The position numbers and the translations under genes were made by a program. Of a stretch of DNA of 57,070 bases, positions 1 through 10,164 are shown piece by piece; the stretch's first letter is position 1; each line of letters begins with the position of its first letter. Below the pieces are notes generated by a model. That model made no database searches. It had not been told where the DNA came from and saw only the letters and a program-made list of their open reading frames with translations. Source of the DNA: Parcubacteria group bacterium GW2011_GWC1_45_14 (GTDB lineage: Bacteria > Patescibacteriota > Minisyncoccia > Moranbacterales > GWC2-37-73); NCBI GenBank assembly GCA_001001345.1, contig LCKI01000001.1, forward strand, positions 64,339 through 121,408, in the 5' to 3' direction.

Positions 1-1
1 G

Positions 2-1204
2 GTTTATGGCCATATCGCCGACGCGCTCATTGGGGCTATGCATTCCAAGGCGATCGGCATCCTATTTTACAATGAAAACAATAACACCTACTACGTGCAA
101 TATAACAAGGGATTTGAACTGGACCACTGGATTTTTCCGGGAAATGAAGAATTGCACAGGAATTACACGCGAAGAAGTATCCCGATCATAGTCGAAGAGA
201 TCAAGAAAATAGAGGGCATGGATAGGAAGATGATAGTCAAGATGTTCGAGCATTACGGCGTAGAAATAGTCGTGCCGATGAATATCAAGGACAAGAACTT
301 GGGAGTCATCGTTCTGGGCGGAAAGGAATCGAACGATATATATAATGACGAAGATTTGAAGGTTCTTGGGACCATTGCCGCGCAGACCGCTTTGGCTATC
401 GATAATGCCTTGAAATATGAGGAAGCCCGTGACTTCAACAAGAAGTTGAAAGTAGAAGTGGCCCATGCGACTGAGGATCTTCGCAAGGCGAACGAGGAAC
501 TGAAAAGTTTAGACAAGGCGAAATCCGAATTCATCATGATCGCTTCCCATCAGCTCCGTACCCCGCTCTCCATCATCAAGGGCTTCGTAGATATGATCTT
601 GGAAGGGGAGTATGGCAAATATAATAAGAGGATCGGGGAAGTGCTTTCAAAGATAGAAAATGCGAATCAGAGGCTTTCCGATTTGGCCGAAGGTCTTCTT
701 GATGTTTCTAAGATGGAGGCTGGCGGGATGAGCTTCGATTTTTCCGACAGCAGCCTTGAGGAGGTCTTGATGGAGGTCAATGATAATTTTTCCAACATGG
801 CCAAAGAAAGGAACCTTGCTCTGGATTTCTTTTTTCCCGAGGAAAAACTTCCGTTAGTGAAAATGGACAGGGCCAAATTACGGGAAGCTTTTTCCAGCGC
901 AATCGATAACGCCATTAGGTATACCAGGGAGGGATCGGTTTCCGTCCGGCTTTCAAAGGAAGGCGAATATGCTAGGATATCCGTTTCCGATACGGGAATA
1001 GGCATCAAAAAAGAAGATCTCACAAAACTTTTCGCGAAATTTTCCAGGGGCCAGGGCGTGAGCAGAATCCACACTGAGGGAGTGGGATTGGGGCTCTATG
1101 TTGCTAGGCAGATCGTCGAGATGCACGGAGGAACCATTAGCGCCCAGTCGGAAGGGGAGGGCAAGGGTTCGATCTTTACGATCGAGCTTCCGCTCAAGGC
1201 TTAG
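2..1204 (+). CDS. Sensor histidine kinase, GAF-like + HisKA + HATPase_c (5' truncated by window edge)
   Basis: Frame open to the left edge (VYGHIADALIGAM...); H-box SHQLRTPLS, G-boxes DTGIGI and GVGLGLYVARQIVEMHGG; GAF-like PMNIKDKNLGVIVLGGK. Confidence 0.9.
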   Translation, partial: VYGHIADALIGAMHSKAIGILFYNENNNTYYVQYNKGFELDHWIFPGNEELHRNYTRRSIPIIVEEIKKIEGMDRKMIVKMFEHYGVEIVVPMNIKDKNLGVIVLGGKESNDIYNDEDLKVLGTIAAQTALAIDNALKYEEARDFNKKLKVEVAHATEDLRKANEELKSLDKAKSEFIMIASHQLRTPLSIIKGFVDMILEGEYGKYNKRIGEVLSKIENANQRLSDLAEGLLDVSKMEAGGMSFDFSDSSLEEVLMEVNDNFSNMAKERNLALDFFFPEEKLPLVKMDRAKLREAFSSAIDNAIRYTREGSVSVRLSKEGEYARISVSDTGIGIKKEDLTKLFAKFSRGQGVSRIHTEGVGLGLYVARQIVEMHGGTISAQSEGEGKGSIFTIELPLKA

Positions 1205-1211
1205 AAATTTT

Positions 1212-1466
1212 TCAAATCCTCAGCAAGGCTTTCTGAATAGCGAGGCAAAAGTAGTATACGGCAAGGATGGCCACGGCCAAGAAGACTCCCCGCATTCCAA
1301 TGAGCACGTTGTTGAAAAAGGAAAAAGCAAAAAACACCTCGATGGGAGGCATCACCGCGGGGTGGATTTTGATATTGCCCGTGATCATGATGTTTGTTTT
1401 AAGGTCCCTGGTAGGAATTAATACCTTTCCATTTTTCTTTTTATTGCTCCGAAAAACCCCGAGCAC
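1212..1466 (-). CDS. Possible small hydrophobic membrane protein
   Basis: 84-aa ORF with two hydrophobic stretches; no clear Shine-Dalgarno. Confidence 0.3.
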   Translation of the reverse strand: MLGVFRSNKKKNGKVLIPTRDLKTNIMITGNIKIHPAVMPPIEVFFAFSFFNNVLIGMRGVFLAVAILAVYYFCLAIQKALLRI

Positions 1467-1555
1467 TCAGTCATTGACTTTGTTTCACAAACGTGGTATG
1501 GTTTTATGTTGCCAATCAGGGCAGCTATTTCCCCATTTCAAAAGGAGGGATGAGC

Positions 1556-2179
1556 ATGAAAAAGTTCTTTATATTCGTGTTTGTGATGATGGTGTCGGTT
1601 TCAGCGTCTTGGGGCTGGGAAGAGGCCGAGCTCGATGTGGATGAAGCTCTCCAGCTTCTCATCCCCGATTCTTTCCGTTTCGAGCAATATCCGGAGTCCT
1701 GTTTCAAGGTCGAAGTCTTGGTCCATGGAGAGGAGGGAACCGAAAGCAATCCGACCCAGATAAAGAAAAAGACCCGTTGGAAAGAAGCGAAAAGTTTCTC
1801 GCGGGACATGTATTACGAGGGCGTGTACAGGTTTTCCCCTGAAGGAGTCTGCCGGATGCGTATTCGTCTCACAAGTCCCTCTGTCGGCGGATTCATTGGA
1901 AGTGATTTCACTCTTGATGACGTCACTTTTCTGATGAGGGGTGGTCACCGCGCCCAGGAGCTGTTGCCGGCCGGGTCTAGCACGAAGCCCTATCTTCGGA
2001 TGTATAGCGCTTCCGAGAATATCAATTTGCTTGATTTCGCCAAGCGACAACCGAAAATGGTCGGAATCTTCATGCCGGACTTCTCGGGACATATCTCCGA
2101 GTATATCCCCAGGGAAAAAATAGGGGAGGAAACGATCGGCATCGGGTATCCTTATGTCGTCGTCTTTCCGCCGTGGTAA
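1556..2179 (+). CDS. Hypothetical secreted protein with signal peptide
   Basis: AAAGGAGG upstream of ATG; N-terminus MKKFFIFVFVMMVSVSASWG; followed by a terminator hairpin. Confidence 0.75.
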   Translation: MKKFFIFVFVMMVSVSASWGWEEAELDVDEALQLLIPDSFRFEQYPESCFKVEVLVHGEEGTESNPTQIKKKTRWKEAKSFSRDMYYEGVYRFSPEGVCRMRIRLTSPSVGGFIGSDFTLDDVTFLMRGGHRAQELLPAGSSTKPYLRMYSASENINLLDFAKRQPKMVGIFMPDFSGHISEYIPREKIGEETIGIGYPYVVVFPPW

Positions 2180-2200
2180 AGTCGCCACGGCAAAAAATAG

Positions 2201-2239
2201 CAGCTCCTTCGGGCATCGATCCGGAGGAGCTGTTTTTTT
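2201..2239 (+). terminator. Rho-independent terminator
   Basis: cagctcc...ggagctg stem followed by ttttttt. Confidence 0.8.
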
Positions 2240-2442
2240 ATTCAAAAAACTAGCTTTGGGTGGATTTTTTTTATAAAAATGCCTCATTTCAGCCCACATC
2301 TCCGTTTAGGCTTGATTTATTCTGCAAAATGTGCTAGAATAACATAAGGTTAAAAAATTGGTTAATCCTTATAAAAAGAGGAAAAATATCCGGTTTATAA
2401 TCTGGCATAAAAACAAAAACGTTCATTCACAAGGAGGAAGTT

Positions 2443-2922
2443 ATGGAATTCACAGATTTTCAAAAAATTATCTTGAATGCGGCGACTATCATTGCATGGA
2501 TCACGGGAATAGGCATAAGTGTTGTTGCCGCAATCAAGGGCAGGAAGATGCAGGAGGAAATGGGGGTTTCAGCGAAGGTGTATCTGTTTTTGGTCGGTAT
2601 CACTGAAATTTTCTATATAATTGGTGCCCTAATGATTTTGTCTGCCATGGGCATTAATGTCAGCCAGCATCTGGCAAATCTGGAATTTGGCAAGGTCTTT
2701 CAGATTGTGAAAAGTCTGGATATGACCACAATTAAGATCATAGGAATACTGGGATGGGTGGGATTTGTTATCAATAGGTCGATCTCATTTCTTAGTCCGG
2801 GATATCTTATAATCTATGGAGGAAAGAGGTTGCATCCTTTCTTCTGGTGGTCTTCCAGGGTGGAAGTCAGTCTGGAGATTGTAATGACTTTCTTAATATT
2901 CACATCCCTAAAATGGGGGTAG
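2443..2922 (+). CDS. Hypothetical multi-spanning membrane protein
   Basis: 159-aa ORF, several hydrophobic helices, AAGGAGG upstream, terminator immediately downstream. Confidence 0.75.
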   Translation: MEFTDFQKIILNAATIIAWITGIGISVVAAIKGRKMQEEMGVSAKVYLFLVGITEIFYIIGALMILSAMGINVSQHLANLEFGKVFQIVKSLDMTTIKIIGILGWVGFVINRSISFLSPGYLIIYGGKRLHPFFWWSSRVEVSLEIVMTFLIFTSLKWG

Positions 2923-2926
2923 AAAA

Positions 2927-2962
2927 AAAGGGGAGACTCAGTTGAGTCTCCCCTTTAAATTT
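2927..2962 (+). terminator. Rho-independent terminator
   Basis: ggggagactcagttgagtctcccc palindrome followed by T-rich tract. Confidence 0.9.
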
Positions 2963-3054
2963 TTCCTTTTTTTTAAAAAGGAGGGTTTATAGCAGTTTAA
3001 ACTGTTGGATTTTTGGTAATAATTGTAATTTTTGTATTAGGTATTTCGGGTATA

Positions 3055-3090
3055 AAGAAAAGGGAATCTGCATCGCAGACTCCCTTTTTA
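3055..3090 (-). terminator. Rho-independent terminator of the minus-strand GNAT gene
   Basis: aagggagtctgc/gcagattccctttt hairpin on the minus strand just after the stop at 3114. Confidence 0.8.
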
Positions 3091-3113
3091 ACCTCCTAGA
3101 GGTTTGGTTGTTG

Positions 3114-3773
3114 TTATAGTTCTTTATTTTTCCAGAACATGAGAACGCCGTAATTTAAACTCTCAGGATCCTCTATGTAATCCGGAACGATTTTAAGGGC
3201 TTCAAATCCCTCCCTTTGATAAAGGCGTATTTCCGGATCCATTGTCTTGCCATCTCTTTTTTTACCGAAAACATGGTCTTCCACGGTTCTTGTATTGGAG
3301 TGCTTGTGAAAAGATGGTATTCTCGAGCCCAGGAACACACCCCTTTTTTCCTGAAGAACAACGGTTTCGTAAATGGTTGTTTCAATGATACTTCCTGCTA
3401 CGCCCTTGGCTTGAAACTTGGGCAATACCGAAAGATCTAGACCAAAAAGAGAGTCTCCGTCGGGGTTGTGCGTTTGGAACATCCTGTTTGCGCTCAACTG
3501 TTTCCAATTCTTGCACTGCAGAGCATCGTCGTAGTCGATGTAGATTGTGCTAACTGTTCCAATCACGTTGCCATCCAGGATTGCGCAATATTGTAGTTGC
3601 GGGCAAATGGAAAATTGCGATTGAACGGCCTCTTCGTTCCAGATGACATCTTGCGAAACGAGCGAGCCCCATACCTCCTGATTTACACTCACAAATGCTT
3701 TTATGAGCTTGCTTGGGTCATAGCCACTTTTAAGTAGTGCTTTTGCGCTCAATACCTGCAGTCTTTTTTTCAT
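3114..3773 (-). CDS. GNAT-family N-acetyltransferase-like protein
   Basis: Pattern resembling GNAT motif A: FGLDLSVLPKFQAKGVAGSIIETTIYE. Confidence 0.6.
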   Translation of the reverse strand: MKKRLQVLSAKALLKSGYDPSKLIKAFVSVNQEVWGSLVSQDVIWNEEAVQSQFSICPQLQYCAILDGNVIGTVSTIYIDYDDALQCKNWKQLSANRMFQTHNPDGDSLFGLDLSVLPKFQAKGVAGSIIETTIYETVVLQEKRGVFLGSRIPSFHKHSNTRTVEDHVFGKKRDGKTMDPEIRLYQREGFEALKIVPDYIEDPESLNYGVLMFWKNKEL

Positions 3774-3876
3774 TTGTCATGCTCCTTTGTTTGGGGGTTA
3801 TTCCAGGAAAAAGAGTTTTTCCGGATATTTTTTTGTAAAAGATCACTTTATATCCTAGCATATAATCTATAAAATG

Positions 3877-4785
3877 TCAATAGCATGTACTTGAAGGGTA
3901 CGTAGGTAACACTTGCACTGAATTATGAAAATTAATGGGTGTAGCGTAGCACAGGGTCTCATGGGGACGCCTGCAATTGTATTCGATCAACCATTCGGTA
4001 ACTGATCGGTTGAACTTCTCAATATCTGAGGTAAAGTTACCGAAATTTATGAACTCGCTTTGGATGGTCTGGTTGAAACGTTCAATAACCGGATTGTCTT
4101 TTGGTGTTCTAGCTCTGCTCCAGTAATGTGGAAGTTTCAGATTCTCACAAGCTTGATCAAAATATTTATGGAATTCGGATCCATTGTCAGTTTGGATGTT
4201 CTGGATATTTCCGTCAATCAGATAAAGCAAGCGATTGAGAAAGTCGGAGGCATTTTGGGAATTGGAACTTTTGTACATTCTGGCGAAAGCCACCTTGGAA
4301 AAGAAATCGATGCCTGTGAAAATATATCTTTTTAGGTTACCCCTCCTAATTTCAACCGTATCCAGGCAAAGCAGGAATCCGCTTTGGGGTTGCTTTTTAA
4401 GCCTGGTAATTCGTGCTTTTTTCTTTGCTTTTAAGCGCTTTTTGGTGATCTTGGCGGTTCTTAGTTTGTTAGGATACAATTTATGCTTTTGAATGACGTC
4501 CTGGATTTTCCAGCTCGAGAGCCAATATCCGTATTCGTCGAAGTAAAGTTTTTCAATCTTGAATTTTGAGTAGCAAAGGTTTCTGGTTCTTAATTTCACG
4601 ACCCTGTCTTCTTCCAGCCGGGTAATTTCTTTTTGCCTGGTATTGAGTGGCGCCCTGCTTCTGTCTTCCGGGGTGAAAAGGTTGTGGGGATCAAAAACAT
4701 TGTGCCATTTGTAGAAGGTTTTCCTGGAGATTCCGAAGTGCCTACAGGTCTTAGATACATCCTTACACTCTCGGTAGTAATCCAT
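3877..4785 (-). mobile_element. IS481/IS3-like DDE transposase; N-terminus possibly frameshifted
   Basis: HTH CRHFGISRKTFYKW; rve core LDTVEI..., TDNGSEF, DNPVIERFNQTIQSEF, YNCRRPHETL; no clear terminal inverted repeats found. Confidence 0.9.
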
Positions 4786-4918
4786 CCACTTGAGGCGATT
4801 ACGGGCACTTTTTGAAAGCGTAGCATTATTTTTTTAAAAAATGGCTTATTATTTACAGAGATATTTTGCACTCAATGTTTTTTTGGGTATAATGCTATAA
4901 AGCAGTAAAAAATACATC

Positions 4919-6553
4919 ATGATAAATCAAAATACGGTACTATTATTCCTGATTTCATTTATTGGTTTATCCCTAGGGGGCTTTGTGCTGTCAAAGGGAC
5001 CAACAAAAAGACTTAATTTGAGTTTTAGTTTTCTGTCACTCTCTGCAATTGTGTGGATGAATTTTATTTATTTTGAAGATGTCGTATCAGATCCGGCAAT
5101 AATGAACTTTCTTCTAAAAGCAGATTTTGCTTCGGGTGCCTTTCTTGGTTTTTCCTCGCTTTTATTTTGTATGGACGTTGCAAATCTCAAATGGAGTGAA
5201 AAATTTTTCGTTAGAATGCCTTTGTATATAATTCCTTTTATTTTAACAATGCTGGTTTTTTTCTCAAATTTCATACTGGCAGGATATGAAATATTGCAGG
5301 GAGGCGTTATCAACCCATTATTTGGGTCTGGTGAAATAGTTTATAATACATTAGTTGCATCAGCTCCTTTTATTGGTATATCTTTGATTTTTTGGAAATA
5401 TAAAAAAGCATCCAAGGAAGAAAGGTCTAAATTCATATATCTTTTAATTGGTCTTTTTTTAAGCCTAGGAACAGCAGTTATTTCAAATATATTATTGGCA
5501 AATTATATCCAGAACAGTCCTAATTATGGTCTATATTCAAGATTTGGAGCCTTTAGTATAATTTTTCTTGTATTGTTTACTGGGTATTCAATAATAAAGC
5601 ACGGACTGCTTAATGTTAAGGTTATTGCAACTGAGTTGCTGTCATTTGCCATTCTTGTTATAAGTTTTGTTCAGATATTTACTGCTACAAATTTGGTACA
5701 TACTATTTTTCAATCCATAGTATTTTTAGTATTGTTAATCATAGTAGTTCTGTTAGTCAGAAGTGTTGAAAATGAAGTTAATAGAAAGGAAGAGCTTCAA
5801 GTCATGGCGGACAAGCTCGCCCAGGCGAACGACCAGTTGCGCAAATTGGACAATGCCAAGACGGAATTCATCTCGATCGCTTCGCACCAACTCAGAACGC
5901 CGCTCACTTCCGTAAAGGGCTTCATCTCACTCATCATCGAAGGGTCATATGGGGAGATCAATGATGGCGTGAGGGACGCGCTGACCAAGGTGTACGCCTC
6001 TTCCGAGAGGCTGATCCAGCTGGTCGAGGACCTTTTGAACGTCTCCAGGATCGAGTCTGGCAGGATGCAGTTCACTTTCGAGAAGGCTGAAGTTGACGGG
6101 ATGATGAAAGAGCTCTATGACAACTTCATGTTGGTCGCCAAGAACAAGGATCTTTATTTGGATTTGAAATTGCCTGAAAATGGACTTCCTGAAATCACGA
6201 TGGATCCGGGTAAGATTCGCGAAGTGATTTCCAATTTCACGGACAATGCCTTGAAATACACGGAGAAGGGCGGGGTGACGATGAAGGCGGAGGAGACGAA
6301 GGATAGGACGGTCAAGATCACGATTTCCGATACAGGAATCGGCGTGCCTGCCGACGAGATGCAATACCTCTTCAAGAAATTCTCCCGCGGAAAGGACACT
6401 GGCAGACTCCATGCTAGCGGAACGGGACTTGGACTCTATGTCGGCAAAAATATCGTCGACGCCCACCACGGAAGAGTTTGGGTGGAATCGGATGGAGAAG
6501 GCAAGGGATCAAGGTTCATTATCGAACTTCCGATAGAGCAACCGGCAAATTAG
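4919..6553 (+). CDS. 7TM-type membrane sensor histidine kinase, apparently chimeric
   Basis: N-terminal ~280 aa multi-TM; SHQLRTPLTSVKGF H-box; ISDTGIGVP and GTGLGLYVGKNIVDAHHG. Confidence 0.92.
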   Translation: MINQNTVLLFLISFIGLSLGGFVLSKGPTKRLNLSFSFLSLSAIVWMNFIYFEDVVSDPAIMNFLLKADFASGAFLGFSSLLFCMDVANLKWSEKFFVRMPLYIIPFILTMLVFFSNFILAGYEILQGGVINPLFGSGEIVYNTLVASAPFIGISLIFWKYKKASKEERSKFIYLLIGLFLSLGTAVISNILLANYIQNSPNYGLYSRFGAFSIIFLVLFTGYSIIKHGLLNVKVIATELLSFAILVISFVQIFTATNLVHTIFQSIVFLVLLIIVVLLVRSVENEVNRKEELQVMADKLAQANDQLRKLDNAKTEFISIASHQLRTPLTSVKGFISLIIEGSYGEINDGVRDALTKVYASSERLIQLVEDLLNVSRIESGRMQFTFEKAEVDGMMKELYDNFMLVAKNKDLYLDLKLPENGLPEITMDPGKIREVISNFTDNALKYTEKGGVTMKAEETKDRTVKITISDTGIGVPADEMQYLFKKFSRGKDTGRLHASGTGLGLYVGKNIVDAHHGRVWVESDGEGKGSRFIIELPIEQPAN

Positions 6554-6667
6554 CCAGAAGTGTTACTTGAATTGATTAGATGTAGTGAGAATGAAATATC
6601 AACACAAAAAACAACCAAAGGCCTGGTTGTTTTTTGTATTCTCGAATAATTGTATGTGATTTGATAT

Positions 6668-7612
6668 TCAATCGTTTGTTTGTATTTTATTTTTTAAAAA
6701 ATTAATCGTTTTTAGGAGTCCTTCTTCTAGTTTTATTTTTGGCTCCCAATTTAACTCTTTCCGCGCAAGTGATATGTCGGGCTGTCTTTGTTTGGGATCG
6801 TCTTGCGGAAGCTTATTATATATAAGCTTGCTTTTGCTTTCCGGTATTAATCTTAATATTTTCTCCGCTAATTCCTTTATTGTTATTTCTTCGGGGCATC
6901 CTAAATTTATAGGACCAGTAATGCTATTATCAGTTTCCATCATTTTTATTAAGCCATCTATAAGATCATTTACATACTGAAAGCTTCTGGTCTGCAAGCC
7001 ATCACCATGAATAGTTATGTCCTTATTTGATAGGGCTTGTATTATGAAATTGGAAATAACTCTACCGTCATTAGGATGCATTCCAGGTCCGTATGTATTA
7101 AAAATCCTGACAACTTTTATGTTAAGATGGTGTTGTCTGTGATAATCAAAAAAAAGTGTTTCAGCGCATCTCTTTCCTTCATCATAACATGACCTTATTC
7201 CCACTGGATTAACATTTCCCCAGTAATTTTCGTGTTGGGGGTGAATTTCCGGATCTCCATAAACCTCAGAAGTCGATGCTTGAAGTATTTTTGCTTTGGT
7301 CCTCTTGGCAAGCCCAAGTATATTTATGGCACCATGAACCGAAGTCTTTATTGTTTGAACTGGATCAGATTGGTAATGTATAGGGGATGCGGGACAGGCT
7401 AAATTGTATATTTGATCAATTTCGACATAAAGTGGAAATGTTATATCATGTCGGATAAATTCGAATCTTTTGTTATCAAGAAGATCGATTATGTTGCCTT
7501 TATTACCAGAAAATAGGTTATCTGCGCATAAGACCTTATGTCCATTTTCAAGAAGCTTTCTGCAAAGATGAGAGCCAATGAATCCAGCTCCTCCAGTAAC
7601 AAGTATTTTCAT
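6668..7612 (-). CDS. NAD-dependent epimerase/dehydratase, UDP-glucuronate decarboxylase-like
   Basis: [77 protein letters not shown]; start chosen at internal ATG. Confidence 0.9.
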   Translation of the reverse strand: MKILVTGGAGFIGSHLCRKLLENGHKVLCADNLFSGNKGNIIDLLDNKRFEFIRHDITFPLYVEIDQIYNLACPASPIHYQSDPVQTIKTSVHGAINILGLAKRTKAKILQASTSEVYGDPEIHPQHENYWGNVNPVGIRSCYDEGKRCAETLFFDYHRQHHLNIKVVRIFNTYGPGMHPNDGRVISNFIIQALSNKDITIHGDGLQTRSFQYVNDLIDGLIKMMETDNSITGPINLGCPEEITIKELAEKILRLIPESKSKLIYNKLPQDDPKQRQPDISLARKELNWEPKIKLEEGLLKTINFLKNKIQTND

Positions 7613-7902
7613 ATTTTCTTGTTGATTGATAAATTTCGATATCCTATAGTTTATATCAATTTTATTGACAAATAGCAACCAAAAAAAATACAAAAACATT
7701 AATATATAAAAGGTGGTGTTTTTGTCACCAGAACTAATACGCCTCCCTGATATTGACATAAGGCCATAAAAATGATTCTATATGTAGAATGTGTAAATAA
7801 CATTCATAGGAAGAGGGTTCTTTGAAAATATATCAGAATTAGTACCATTGGCTGATCTCGATGAGGATTCCAAGCGATTAATGCGAAAAAGGAGGTATTA
7901 TC

Positions 7903-9060
7903 ATGAAAAAAAAGGGAACTCGCTCCATTTTACGTAAAGAATTTTTTGGAGGAACATTGTTTGATGTGATTAGTGGGAAAAGGGTATATATTAGCAATGA
8001 GGAATACGCAGAGATTAAGAAAGTAGGCGAATTATCAATTGCTCTTCAGGGAGAGTTAAGGTTCTCAGGACATGTTGAACTGGTTGAGCCAGAATATCTT
8101 TTCCCGAACGGTTTTAGTTCCCCAGATACCGTCTTTTTCGAACTTACTAAATCATGTAATCTTCGTTGCTCGCATTGTCTAAATGATTCTGGAGTAGTAT
8201 CAAGCAATGAAACTAGTACGAGTCAGAAAATTGCTTCACTGCGGAGCGCTGCGAGGGCAGGTGTTCAAGAGGTGAGATTTACAGGTGGGGAACCTTTGAT
8301 GCATATTGATATTTGCACACTTATTGAAACAGCGTCAGTATTGAATATGAGATCCTCTATGGGGACTAATGCTACTTTAGTAACTGCGGCCATGGCAAAG
8401 GATTTGGTTAGGAGTGGCTTATGCTCATCAATAGTAAGTATTGAAGGAGATGAAAAAACTCACGATTTGATTAGAGGAAATGGAAGTTATAAAAGAGCAT
8501 TGGCGGGATTGATAAACCTAATGGATCAAGGCATTGATGTTCGTATAAATATGGTATTGATGAAATCAAACATCTCAAGCATCGTTTCTGTTTTAGAATT
8601 GTCGAGCAAGCTTAATATTCCTATTTTTTTGCGTAGATTTGTTCCTTCTGGTAGAGGCATGGAAAATCAAGGGGAGGTGCTTACTGCCAATGATTATGAG
8701 AAATTGCGAATGGATCTTGAAAAATATTTACTGGAGCCAAGAGGACTAGTTCAGGGGCATTATTTGGCAGAAAAGAAAGCTGAGATCAGAGCAAGTCTGC
8801 CGTTTACGAGGTATAGTTGCAGCGCGGGACAGCGTGGAATTATCATAACCCCAAATGGGCATGTGCATACTTGCGGTTTCCTCGCAATGCTCGGAGAGAA
8901 GGTCTTAGGAAAAACTCCAGAAGAAGAAATTTCTATTATCTGGAAAAGATTAACGGAATCAAATCATATGGAATTTTTGAGGAAAAAACTTGATTTGCAC
9001 AATGCTGGGAATGAGCAGATTGTTACTAATTGTCTTGCTATTCCAAAAATCTACCGATAA
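7903..9060 (+). CDS. Radical SAM protein with N-terminal FGG-type segment and SPASM/twitch-like C-terminus
   Basis: CNLRCSHC [4Fe-4S]-SAM motif, FTGGEPLMH, later Cys in YSCSAGQRGIIITPNGHVHTCGF; aaaaaggaggtattatcATG. Confidence 0.9.
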   Translation: MKKKGTRSILRKEFFGGTLFDVISGKRVYISNEEYAEIKKVGELSIALQGELRFSGHVELVEPEYLFPNGFSSPDTVFFELTKSCNLRCSHCLNDSGVVSSNETSTSQKIASLRSAARAGVQEVRFTGGEPLMHIDICTLIETASVLNMRSSMGTNATLVTAAMAKDLVRSGLCSSIVSIEGDEKTHDLIRGNGSYKRALAGLINLMDQGIDVRINMVLMKSNISSIVSVLELSSKLNIPIFLRRFVPSGRGMENQGEVLTANDYEKLRMDLEKYLLEPRGLVQGHYLAEKKAEIRASLPFTRYSCSAGQRGIIITPNGHVHTCGFLAMLGEKVLGKTPEEEISIIWKRLTESNHMEFLRKKLDLHNAGNEQIVTNCLAIPKIYR

Positions 9061-9085
9061 AGCCTATTATTCGCGGGAGGTCATC

Positions 9086-9631
9086 ATGCTTATAGGACTT
9101 GCAGGGCTGCATGGTGCAGGCAAAACAAATCTGGCGCATCTTTTGCAGAAAAGAAAAGGATGGAATTATCTGAACAAGAGAGATGTCTTGATTGAACTAT
9201 ATAAAGAAACAGGAGATATATTCTTTGAAAAAAAATTCATGGATTGGTACAGGGGCTTGTATGTCTCATTAGGCTCATTTGAAGTTATGTCATTAATAAT
9301 GGCGAAATCTTTTTATGTTGACACCTGTATTACGGTAGTTGATGCCATTCATGGTCTGGAAGAGTGGAAAGCGGTAAAGAAAATATGTCCGAGAGCTATA
9401 TTAGTTGGTGTATTTTCTCCAAAAGAGGTTCGTCGCAGAAGAAATGATCCAGGAGATGATGTCCTGGATAAAAAAAGAATATCCTATTGGCATGAAAGAT
9501 TACATGAAGGGTATGAGCAGTGTCTTCTTGCGGAGGTTGAGTGGGCTTTCTCTGGAGTTGTTTCAATCGATATTCAAGGAATGGAATGCGATGAATTGGA
9601 AGCTTATATAATGAAAAGAGTTTATGAATAA
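9086..9631 (+). CDS. P-loop (nucleotide/dephospho-CoA kinase-like) ATPase
   Basis: Walker A GLHGAGKT at N-terminus; VVDAIHG; GGGAGG SD; 25 nt after radical SAM stop. Confidence 0.75.
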   Translation: MLIGLAGLHGAGKTNLAHLLQKRKGWNYLNKRDVLIELYKETGDIFFEKKFMDWYRGLYVSLGSFEVMSLIMAKSFYVDTCITVVDAIHGLEEWKAVKKICPRAILVGVFSPKEVRRRRNDPGDDVLDKKRISYWHERLHEGYEQCLLAEVEWAFSGVVSIDIQGMECDELEAYIMKRVYE

Positions 9632-9688
9632 AACGGTGCTAATATTTATAATTATCCTTTTTTCTTTATTCGCATTCAATTGACAACC

Positions 9689-9724
9689 GAAGTCCTTCTG
9701 ATAAAATTCAGAAGGACTTTTTTG
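9689..9724 (+). terminator. Rho-independent terminator of the radical SAM/kinase operon
   Basis: Perfect 12-bp stem aagtccttctga/tcagaaggactt followed by ttttttgttt. Confidence 0.9.
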
Positions 9725-9747
9725 TTTAAAAATACTTGATTAAATTT

Positions 9748-10164
9748 ATGCTGATAAGAAAAGCGGGGGCTATAATATTAAGTAGTGACAGCTCAGACAA
9801 AGTGGGGCTTATTTATAGAACCAAGCAAAAAGACTGGTCTTTTCCAAAGGGTCATATTGAGAGTGAAGAAAGTAGTTTTGAGGCAATGATAAGGGAAGTT
9901 GTCGAAGAATCTGGATTGAAAGTAAAACTTTTACAAGAACTTCCAGATATGAATTATGTGGATTCGCAAGGGAATGAAGTTTTAATATCTATGTATTTAG
10001 TGAAATCCATGGACGATAATAATACTTTCGGAAAATCCGGAGATGATGTCGTTGAATGGGTGAAAATTGAGGAGGTTTCCGAGATCCTGACGTATGAAAA
10101 TTTGAAAAAATACTACAGGGAAATATTACCTATCATTTTTTCGTATAAATCTGTTCAGGAATAA
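9748..10164 (+). CDS. NUDIX hydrolase
   Basis: Nudix box GHIESEESSFEAMIREVVEESGL. Confidence 0.88.
   Translation: MLIRKAGAIILSSDSSDKVGLIYRTKQKDWSFPKGHIESEESSFEAMIREVVEESGLKVKLLQELPDMNYVDSQGNEVLISMYLVKSMDDNNTFGKSGDDVVEWVKIEEVSEILTYENLKKYYREILPIIFSYKSVQE

Noticed and set aside
1267-1644. 125-aa plus-strand ORF
   Set aside because: Overlaps the SD and signal peptide of the better supported secreted-protein gene at 1556 and lacks its own SD.
3840-4915. Terminal inverted repeats of the IS481-like element
   Set aside because: Compared both ends by eye; only weak TAGCATTATA/TAGCATATAAT similarity and a direct ttgcactNaat motif, insufficient to define element boundaries.
6668-7759. Full 363-aa start for the epimerase
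   Set aside because: The first 49 residues precede the canonical [14 protein letters not shown] Rossmann start; the internal ATG is far more likely.
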